In this document: piece by piece, positions 7,792-14,565 of the stretch | How the letters are laid out: each line of letters begins with the position of its first letter | Numbering within the stretch: position 1 is the stretch's first letter | From: Irpex lacteus | Lineage: Eukaryota > Basidiomycota > Agaricomycetes > Polyporales > Irpicaceae | Direction of reading: 5' to 3' | NCBI GenBank assembly: GCA_001986395.2 | Contig: MQVO02000209.1 | Location: forward strand, 1-14,565 | DNA length: 14,565 nt | Made by a program: the position numbers and the translations under genes | The notes under the pieces: generated by a model | Database searches by the model: none | Told to the model about the DNA's origin: nothing | Seen by the model: the letters and a program-made list of their open reading frames with translations, nothing else

Positions 7792-8931
7792 CCGTTTACT
7801 GTCGGCTTTCCTCGAGCTGACATTCATCTTCTTCTCGCACCTGACCTACTGCATCAGGTAATCAAGGTGGCGTTCAAAGACCATTTAGTTACATGGGTCG
7901 AGGAGTACCTTGTGTTAATTCATGGCCGGGTGGGTGCTGCTGCAATAATGGCAGATATAGATCGTCGGTACGTACATGTCTTCATTATATGTGTACTGTT
8001 ATTTACCTCAGACATTGTAGCATTGCAGCAGTACCGCATTTCCCTGGGCTGCGTCGATTCCCCGAAGGCCGATATTTCAAGCAATGGACCGGGTGACGAC
8101 TCCAAAGCTCTGATGAAGGTAAGTAGTTGTTACCTACTATCATTTGATCCCACTAAATAGCGATAAGGTTTGGTTACCTGCTATATCGGGTTACGTGCCA
8201 CCGCGGATGGTTCAGACTAGGCTCGTAACCAGCCGGTCTGACTTCAGACCGGCTGGTACAGTTTCACTCATAGTAAGTAAAACGGACAGTATTTTGGGAA
8301 CTGAGTGCTAACTTGCTCAACAACTAGGATTACTTGCGTGTTCATTGCAGCAACGAGCTGCCGGAGAACATGATGCACAATCATGCTGAGTATTAAGAGG
8401 TGTTGGCGGCCGCTCGCGAGTCCCTTACACAAGGACGTTCCAAGATCAAGAAAACAGTAAGCTATCTTCTTATACAGGTCGTAGGAAATCACTTCATTCC
8501 GTATGTAGATTCGAACTAGTGTCAAGCCTGCTGCCCCCGCAAACAAATGGAACATCTACGACCTCGCCGCCAATATTCTCAAGGGTACAAACACTGTGCC
8601 GACGATCAAGGTCTGCGCCCGGCTCGCATTAATGGTGTGTGATTGAGTTTGATGATTCTTGAGTTGACCTGACGTACGTCATAGCGTGCCGTCTTCACCA
8701 AAGACGAAGACAAGCTTGATAAATTCTGGGAGACAATCGACGAGTTGCTCGACAATGTCCGGACTATTGCGGCTGGCAACCAGGTTTACGAGAATAAGTA
8801 CGTATCTGGCATTGATACCATCTCATTCCCCTGAGTACTGCTGACAATATCATATATTGCTTTCCAGTTATCTCGAGGAAGATCGCGCGACGTACGGTGT
8901 TCGTACCAGCTACGATATCGCTCAAGATTAG
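7792..8931 (+). pseudogene. Plavaka-type transposase relic fused to an unrelated C-terminal part
   Basis: Reading exons by GT..AG sites gives 7792-7967, 8021-8118, 8168-8272, 8328-8456, 8509-8634, 8685-8797 and 8868-8931, with introns of 49-70 bases. The first three exons carry Plavaka (CACTA-like DDE superfamily) transposase motifs: FPRADIHLLLAPDLLHQVIK, FKDHLVTWVEEYL, FPGLRRFPEGRYFKQWTG, DDSKALMK and VWLPAISGYVPPRMV. One extra base at 8091-8094 shifts the frame between FKQWTG and DDSKALMK. Transposase similarity stops at about 8218, just before a perfect hairpin (8228-8257), yet the frame stays open to a donor at 8273. The later exons encode something else: NELPENMMHNHAEY, an in-frame TAA (8394-8396), LAAARESLTQGRSKIKK, KWNIYDLAANILKG and TKDEDKLDKFWETIDELL, ending at TAG 8929. 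I do not recognise this second part. The N-terminal half of the transposase is absent. It is surely non-functional as a transposase. Confidence 0.7.
8228..8257. repeat. Perfect inverted repeat (14-bp arms, 2-base loop)
   Basis: ACCAGCCGGTCTGA is followed by CT and its exact reverse complement TCAGACCGGCTGGT. It sits inside an open exon, exactly where transposase similarity ends. It could be a minute palindromic insertion, the closed remains of a transposon end, or a recombination scar. A transcription terminator is unlikely in this eukaryotic context. Confidence 0.8.
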
Positions 8932-9874
8932 AGTTTTGTGAACTGTTCGAGACGGGTTTCTTCTTCGTTCGCTTAACGTCGTGCTGATACCCATGAAATG
9001 AATCACGGCGGCCCGCATTAATATATGTCAATTTGTCTTTGAGATTAGAATACCATTGCTTTTTTGTCAACTACCTGCTGTGTGCGATGCTCGATTTATA
9101 CAGTCTCGATGCGACAAGTAATACTAATGGACTGTATGGGGAAATGGTATTGATCATGCATGGCGCAACGGATGCTCGCCACAAAATGACATCTCACACT
9201 CATAATCAATGATACATGTATTGCAGGTGTAGTCAGCTATATACACATGCGGAATCACCTCGTCGGCAGCTGAGCCTGGAGCCATCATGCACCCAGACGC
9301 GTCAAAAGCTGGCCGACAGCTGGATACTCGCTGATGCGTACGTGCGCTTATCAGCTATGGCAGAGTTGTGGTCCCGCTTGCGGCCAGCTGTTCAACAACA
9401 CGCGGTGTACGTTTCTTGAGCTGGCCACACGAATGTCCGCATTATAGTACGTAGTCACATTCAGCAGCAAAAAAAAGTGTATTGCATGATTGCTACATAC
9501 ATCAGGAGTACGGATGGCATGATAGATAAGATATGAATTGGTAAGGCGATGCATAAAGCTGAATTTTGTGAGGGATCCGCGGCTAATTAGGTACGCACAT
9601 TAACAGAGCCGACGAATCGTGAGGCGTTTCGTATAGAAAGACTATCCGGCTGGGTCAGAACATATATACACTTAATGTAGACGATGATCTCGTACCTTTC
9701 CCGTGGTGATTTATAGCTTGGCTGAGAAAGAGAGACGAGAATCTGGCCGGTGGATGATATTCTTCAAGTTGCTGTACCAGAGGGTGGCATCGACGACGTT
9801 TTACACTTAATACTGTTCGTATTGGTGGTAATCGCCGATGCCTAGTCGCAGTACTGGGGCCGCACACAGCTCGC
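8932..9874. other. No convincing gene
   Basis: A plus-strand frame at 9216-9419 and a minus-strand frame at 9655-9867 are open for about 70 codons each, but have no recognised motif and no ATG-to-stop exon structure that I trust. The stretch 9260-9425 repeats AGCTGG/CAGCTG motifs several times without a regular period. Confidence 0.35.
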
Positions 9875-10217
9875 TTATAGTGCCGTAGAGACGAAAGTGA
9901 CAGTAATGCCGTTGTGAAGTATGCCGTGCGTTTTCCCGACGTCGTTCTTGGTGAAAGAGGCCCGGGCTCCGTAGTACGAACAGAAATAACGTCAGTAACA
10001 GTGACTAAGAGGTTATTGGTGAAATTTACTTACGTTCTGCAAGTCAATGAGACATCTGAGAGATGGAATTCGAGTGGCCGATGTAAACGTTGACTCCATC
10101 AGCAAACCCGTAGCGCTCTGCACTTGAAGCCTCTGAGCTGCTCTGAATGATCTGAACGCCCTGATCACACCGCTTCAGAACATGTCAGTCTCTCAGGATG
10201 TCAACCAGCTGCGCCAT
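9875..10217 (-). pseudogene. Possible decayed KP4-type killer-protein gene
   Basis: On the minus strand an ATG at 10217 opens MAQLVDILRD, then a TGA (10187-10185). The same frame continues with RYGFADGVNVYIG and SNSISQM, stopping at 10046. A GTAAGT donor lies at 10033. A second open block, 9973-9878, contains KNDV and HGILHNGITVTFVS and ends at TAA 9877-9875. The order of a short helix, an ADG/Tyr segment, a NSI-like segment, and a final ND-V..G-LTV.(Y/F)V strand resembles small secreted KP4-like proteins. The cysteines expected around the CG motif are not present, and no signal peptide or upstream conserved Cys region was found. The frame is broken at least twice, so I read it as a dead copy. 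The family call rests on remembered motif spacing only. Confidence 0.33.
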
Positions 10218-10704
10218 AAAGTCAGTTCATTCACAGCTCACAGATAATAGTTGTATACATACTGTGTGATGTATTTAGGGATATTCTACTGTATATCTAA
10301 TGAAAAACGTGTACAGGAAGCTGTTCCTAAGCGGAAGTCTGCGCGATGGCTATAGGCGACCTTAGTATTGTGAGATGGGGGCTGCTGCACATAAGCTGAG
10401 ATAGGTGTGATTAACGGAAAGCACCGCCGCTAAGCTGGTGTGCACGCCTGGGGTGAAAACAGCAGTTTGTCTGTGCATACAATGGGCACACACACTGCTC
10501 CTCAGGGCTGTAGATGGGAAGCAAACTGGACATACCGTTCAATTGACCTCGCTTTCGTACACATCTCGTCTCCCTGGCGTGCCTGTTTTCCTTCTTTTCG
10601 TCACCACAGCCAGTCGTATTCCTTGTGGACTGAAGAGGCGGCGAAAACTGAACGGTTAGTTGCTTGCATTGAAGTTCGAAGCGATGACAACCGAGGATCT
10701 TGAA
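10218..10704. other. No convincing gene
   Basis: Two overlapping plus-strand frames near 10438-10703 are open for 73-87 codons, but their products show no motif and begin near non-ATG codons. No repeats or RNA genes were seen. Confidence 0.35.
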
Positions 10705-11031
10705 TCATTGAGCGGCGGGTGTTTCATGAAGAGACCACAGTGCCAGCACCAGAGGTTCGTATAGAGCAGCCTTGTAATGTGTTTTGACGAGGAAAGAGAG
10801 CGAAGACCAAGGCGAGGTGTTCTTGTCAAGCCAGGTTGCCGTGAGAACTTGAACAGACGTCAGAACAGATGTCTTGAGATATTGAGGGCTTGAAGCTCCA
10901 GCACTGCGGAAGCAGCCACAACTCACTGTTCGCAGTTTGTACAGACTTGGAGCGGGAGCAGCATGATTGCTTGTGGAGGGTGCGCGGTTGTCGTGGTAAG
11001 TGGAAGAGCATGCCGGCGCTGTTGTGATCAT
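10705..11031 (-). CDS. Unrecognised open reading frame
   Basis: An ATG-started minus-strand frame of 108 codons. The N-terminal half is Ser/Thr/Ala-rich and Cys-containing. The C-terminal half reads like folded protein (SVLTSVQVLTATWLDKN, VKTHYKAALYEPLVLALW) and ends HETPAAQ. No family is recognised. A GTGAGT and a CCGCAG lie inside, but too close together to be a normal intron. It may be a small hypothetical gene or chance. Confidence 0.22.
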   Translation of the reverse strand: MITTAPACSSTYHDNRAPSTSNHAAPAPSLYKLRTVSCGCFRSAGASSPQYLKTSVLTSVQVLTATWLDKNTSPWSSLSFLVKTHYKAALYEPLVLALWSLHETPAAQ

Positions 11032-11069
11032 GAATCGACAACATCAGCAAAATGACATCGGTCTTTGGT

Positions 11070-11176
11070 GTCTTGGGGAAGAAAACAAAAGACGCGCAAG
11101 ACACAGAATACACGCAAGACGAAGTGTCTTCCAAAATACATGTCACGTCTTGGGAGAAGATGCGCAAGACACAAAA
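11070..11176 (+). repeat. Imperfect direct repeat with internal inverted arms
   Basis: GTCTTGGGGAAGA...GCGCAAGACACAGAA at 11070-11108 recurs as GTCTTGGGAGAAGATGCGCAAGACACAAAA at 11147-11176, the second lacking about nine central bases. Each copy begins GTCTTG and carries CAAGAC, so each could form a 6-bp-stem hairpin. Further AAGAC/GTCTT motifs lie between them. It is a short local duplication of unknown role. Confidence 0.5.
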
Positions 11177-11483
11177 CGTTGCTCTCAACGCCATTGAAAG
11201 ATACCACCCAATTCAACTTGATACGTATTTTACACATCTTTGGAAGGTCTTAGCGTAAAATTCAGATATGTTGCGTAAATTTAATATCAATGCTTTTATT
11301 TCGGGAACTGTCTACTAGACATGCTTTGATGTGCGCGTACTATGTCATAAATACAGCTACGATCAGTAATGACACGCGAGATGAAAACGTGCATCAGTAG
11401 GACGTCAGCTCTTACCAGGAGGCAAAGCATCTCAAGAAGGGACTCACCGTGATAGAAGTTCTTCAACTGCGTCTTCGTGTTTG
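11177..11483. other. 3' flank of the telomere-proximal gene
   Basis: On the minus strand, just past the TGA at 11486-11484, a different frame reads LALDKHEDAVEELLSR up to a GTGAGT donor beginning at 11447. A possible last exon (CIYDIVRAHQSMSSRQF) ends at TAA near 11296, overlapping a minus-strand AATAAA (11295-11300). This could be a true 3' extension of the neighbouring gene reached by a second frameshift, or coincidence. Confidence 0.3.
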
Positions 11484-13959
11484 TCAAGGGCCAGTGATGG
11501 GATCTGAGCGGACATGATAATCCCACCCGTCGTCGTTCAACTCGTCGTCGTCGGCCGGAGTTAGCTCGATGGTAGAAGCGCGCTCCTTCTCTTTGTGCGT
11601 CCTATGTCGTTTTGCGTTCCACTCGGCTCTGAGTTTCAGGGCGGCTGCGAAGATTGATGCCCACTGCGCACTGCGCACTGTCAAGTGCTTCAATGTACTT
11701 CTGCAAGATTTTCTGCCGCTTATCCTTGACATTAGCACCATCGTAGTCGACAATATGCTGGTCGTCGCGCCATTTCTCGACTGAGAACCACTTCTCCATG
11801 CCCGAAGGCGTATTCTTTTCACCCTCGCACCAGAATGCGAGTCCTCGCTCAGCCTAGGTAGATGTGTAAGTAAGTCGATTACAAATTTACGCAGCATATT
11901 ATCACTCACAGCCATAACTGCAAGCATCAAGGCCCCCACCTGTGGGGGACTGCAATAGTCGTCGATGTCATCGACATCGATGCTGCAAGCCTCAAGGTGG
12001 GCACCGAGCACATAGAAAACGACCGGGAACTTGAAGAATCCCTAACAAAGAAGCCATCAAACCGTCAGTATTCCTGCGAGGCACCCCGTAAGTACCGCTC
12101 ACTCTTCGATGATTTGCGTCAGCCCATTCGTTCCACCAGAACGGGCGCATCAAATCGTTCACCTTACCAAGGAGAAGCTTGATCTCCTCACTGACCCTGT
12201 TCTTCAGCTTGACCTTATAACGGGGGTCTGTATCTGCGATGCCCTGATCAAGTAGCTCACGTCGAATTTCCTCTTGCAGAAGTGCCACGTAATAATCAGC
12301 CGCAGCTTTCCCGCTCGTGCCGAGTTCATTTCGCCATTCGCGCAACCGTATTAGAATCTCACAAGGATGAAGTCAGTGAGTAGTCAATTATCCCCGAAGC
12401 CATTCTGCACTTACTATCTCGTAGGGCGGTTCCTTCTCGCGAAGCTGAATGTCAGTGCCACTGTCATCTTCTACACCATCCACAACGGCTTGAGCAAGTT
12501 CGGGAGCCGGGTTCGTGAACGGCAACAGTCTGGCGGTAAGCAGTTTTGCGTTGATACTGACGTTCCCGAATTTCTGAAACATCAGACGTATGGCAGGTTC
12601 GAGATCTTCGAGCTCATAACGTCGACGCCGTCCTTTTTGACCAGCAGCCTTGCCGGAGTTCTTAGTAGGACCAGATCTGAGGCGCGGAGTTTGAGACCTC
12701 GACCCTGACTGTAAGTTCGCTGCGTTCAAGTTCACGCGCGTCGGCATACGTATCGCCATGCTCGTTCTGAGCAAGTTAGCATTACCCTCGGACTGCTGGT
12801 ACTCGAAGGTCAACAGGTCAGTAACAAGATTAATATTCATACATAAATGATCACGGGCGCTTACAGATGATGTGGCACGCTCGGTAGGCATAATATCACG
12901 CTGTCCGGTCTGAGAGGCTGCAACCACACTAGTACTGCCCCTCGCCCCCGTAGACAGTGTTGACGTCGGCACTGCCAGTGCTGGTGCCCTAGGCTGTGAC
13001 GTGGGAACGACGGCCTGAGATTGTTCTAGACGAGCGGAGTGAACCCTAACATGTGAGTGCCAGCTCAATGAAGGTAATGAAGAACTGGCGGCTGATAGAT
13101 CTGGTGCAGGTGTTTCCCTTTGCACTGTATTCTCATCGTCATCATCGGCAAATCCACCGTAGCTGATCGACATCCCTGTAGTGGCATCGACATCAGGTCC
13201 ATCGGCCTCAGGAGCTACATTCATGGCAGTCGGAGTGAGTCGCTGGCCAGGTGTAGTTGAGCGACTGGCTGCCAATGGGAGATTCGCCCGTCTGCTTCGA
13301 GTTTCCGCGAGATGTCCCGGAGTGTCCCATGCATCATTCAGACCCGAGTAAGGGGGATTTGGACCAACTCTATCGCCACTGTTCCTCCGAATCTTTTTTG
13401 AAGGCATGCTGCAAAAGACACGTCGTACAACACATGAGGCATACATGCATACAAACGATGAGCTAGATATGGAAGTGGCACGTACACTTCTCGCAGGTCG
13501 GTCCCGCTCTTTCGTTTTCCCACAACTGCTCGAGCATTGATGACATCTTGTCTTCCTCGTTTTGCAGGTTTCTTTCCACGCGGTTGAGGCAAAGGATCGA
13601 CATCCCGTGGCTCCATCTCTTCCTCACTCTCGTAGTCTTTTTCGCTTACAACGTACTCACTCCCACTACCCTCCTCTTCGACACCTTCCTCAACCTCATT
13701 ACCCTCTGGAGAATGTTTACCTTGTAGATCGGGTACTATATATAAGTACTATGAGTGAGTAGGCAATACTGATGTATACGTATTTACTGACCTGTGTTAT
13801 CTTCGCCGATAGATCATCAGTAAAAGCGCGCAGCGCTTTTACTCCTGAAGGCTGCCGAAAGCACTGATGGTACTCGTCAAGCGCCTGGACTTCCGACCAG
13901 TGCGGTTCAGCGGTGTAGGCGGGTTCAGCACGGTAAGTGGTCGGGCATGTATAGTCCAG
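11484..13959 (-). CDS. Multi-exon gene for an unrecognised charged fungal protein, frameshifted in the last exon
   Basis: Exons read on the minus strand: 13959-13792, 13748-13486, 13408-12415, 12357-12085, 12041-11910 and 11853-11484. All five introns (43-77 bases) have GT..AG ends and keep the frame. A tentative first exon 14117-14073 (ATG, 15 codons) would give about 745 residues if the frameshift is ignored. In order: an N-terminal part, an acidic stretch (EVEEGVEEEGSGSEY), basic runs (GKKPAKRGR, SKKIRR; possible nuclear localisation), a long Ser/Thr/Pro/Ala-rich linker, then RRRRYELEDLEPAIRLMFQK, LQEEIRRELLDQGI, MRPFWWNEWADANHRR, GFFKFPVVFYVLGAHLEAC, PPQVGALMLAVMA, FWCEGEK and KYIEALDSAQ. 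The C-terminal half faintly resembles the DUF6532-like proteins of Agaricomycetes in layout; this is inference. In the last exon, a duplicated 7-bp unit (11662-11680) shifts the frame, so the sequence as given stops early at about 11602. Removing one unit would restore a frame to TGA 11486-11484. An optional in-frame intron lies at 12793-12864. Confidence 0.7.
11662..11680. repeat. 7-bp tandem duplication causing a frameshift
   Basis: CACTGCG occurs twice in a row and is followed by CACTG. On the minus strand this falls in the last exon of the gene above. With both copies the frame ends at about 11602; with one copy, the coherent downstream frame (WASIFAAALKLRAEWNAKR, then an acidic DDDELNDDGWD end) follows directly. 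Replication slippage is the simplest cause. Confidence 0.7.
13819..13843. repeat. Perfect inverted repeat (11-bp arms, 3-base loop)
   Basis: AGTAAAAGCGC, loop GCA, GCGCTTTTACT. It lies within the first well-supported exon of the minus-strand gene, where it codes for VKALRAF and adjoining residues, so it is compatible with coding. It may be chance or a tiny palindromic insertion that kept the frame. Confidence 0.7.
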
Positions 13960-14442
13960 CTTGAAATGTAGGTCAATTATTGTATAATATACAGTATCAT
14001 ATAGTGTATAGTTTCAATCGGCTACACACCGTGGTGCTACTATGGCGTTCAGAAAACTCTATACCACATTACCACATTGCTGAGTGAACAGCTTAAGCTT
14101 GAGGCTGTTGGTGTCATCGTAGGAAGGATGGTGGGTGTAAAGTAGAATCGACAGATACAGGACAAGCCTTCGCTGCTCACCTAATCATACCACACGTGCG
14201 TCTTTGTTTGCGGGCTACTTGAGCGCAGTCACGGTAGTCCGAGCTCGTCTAGAAAGCACGCACCTGGTACACCTGTACTTCTTAATTGGGGGTGAGCTCT
14301 CCAAAATCTATGCAGCGCGGATGAGGTTGCATAAGACGCACGGAGGCCCGGCTTGAGAGGGCATTGCGAACCGATACAAGAGCGAGACAGCCTGGCAGTG
14401 GCCGGCAGAGAAATCCTGATAGATCAGGTTATAGATTCGAGC
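13960..14442. other. Subtelomeric stretch without a supported gene
   Basis: Minus strand 14117-14073 may hold the first exon of the neighbouring gene, followed by a 113-base intron (GTAATG..TTTCAAG), but this is weak. Beyond it there is no coding signal and no telomere-linked helicase motif. A small palindrome, CCTGAT-AG-ATCAGG (14415-14428), lies just before the telomere repeats. Confidence 0.4.
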
Positions 14443-14565
14443 TAGGTTAGGTTAGGTTAGGTTAGGTTAGGTTAGGTTAGGTTAGGTTAGGTTAGGTTAG
14501 GTTAGGTTAGGTTAGGTTAGGTTAGGTTAGGTTAGGTTAGGTTAGGTTAGGTTAGGTTAGGTTAG
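14443..14565 (+). repeat. Telomere: (TTAGG)n
   Basis: After a partial TAGG, 23 perfect TTAGG units run from 14447 to 14561, followed by TTAG at the window's end. The G-rich strand points outward, as at a natural right chromosome end. No unit has three Gs, so the array is pentameric, not the TTAGGG usual in filamentous fungi. There is no degenerate transition zone; the array starts abruptly after AGATTCGAGC. Confidence 0.95.

Noticed and set aside
8228..8257. Rho-independent terminator
   Set aside because: This is a eukaryotic, intron-containing region, there is no T run after the hairpin, and the structure lies inside an open exon.
11000..11258. Overlapping plus-strand frames of 62-68 codons
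   Set aside because: They arise from the local AAGAC/GTCTT repeats; no motif, splice context or consistent start supports them.
12367..12708. 113-codon plus-strand frame
   Set aside because: It is the antisense shadow of a well-supported minus-strand exon and its intron.

Overview
The window is the right-hand end of a chromosome from what looks like an agaricomycete (mushroom-forming) fungus. It finishes in 123 bases of perfect tandem TTAGG, with the G-rich strand running 5'->3' out to the last base. The evidence for a basidiomycete is threefold: short introns (about 43-77 bases) with GT..AG borders and CTGAC/CTAAC-like branch points, a BTB/POZ gene of the type expanded in Agaricomycetes, and a Plavaka-type transposase relic, a family typical of these fungi. 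Everything here comes from reading the sequence; no database search was possible.

Layout. Positions 1-5060 are gene-poor. They hold unrecognised open frames, a decayed coding fragment near 1384-1584, and an AT-rich island at about 4310-4800. A tRNA-like (SINE-like) element lies at 5061-5129, with weaker relatives near 1213-1290 and 7329-7437. The best intact gene is a two-exon BTB/POZ gene at 5385-6417 with a TATA box upstream. At 7021-7310 there is a G-rich minisatellite with a higher-order repeat. A broken multi-exon gene at 7792-8931 joins a Plavaka transposase fragment in frame to an unrelated C-terminal part; it carries a frameshift, a 14-bp-arm hairpin at the join and an in-frame stop. 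On the minus strand, 9875-10217 looks like a decayed KP4-type killer-protein gene. Positions 11484-13959 (perhaps to 14117) hold a minus-strand gene of at least six exons for an unrecognised, charged fungal protein. Its last exon is thrown out of frame by a 7-bp tandem duplication. The rest, out to the telomere, shows no gene.

The region reads as a typical fungal subtelomere: a mosaic of accessory genes, transposon relics, decayed genes and repeats rather than a pathway or operon. The most unusual points are the pentameric TTAGG telomere, the transposase chimera with its junction hairpin, the slippage frameshift in the telomere-proximal gene, and the tRNA-like repeats around the BTB promoter. 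No complete new defence or metabolic system was found.
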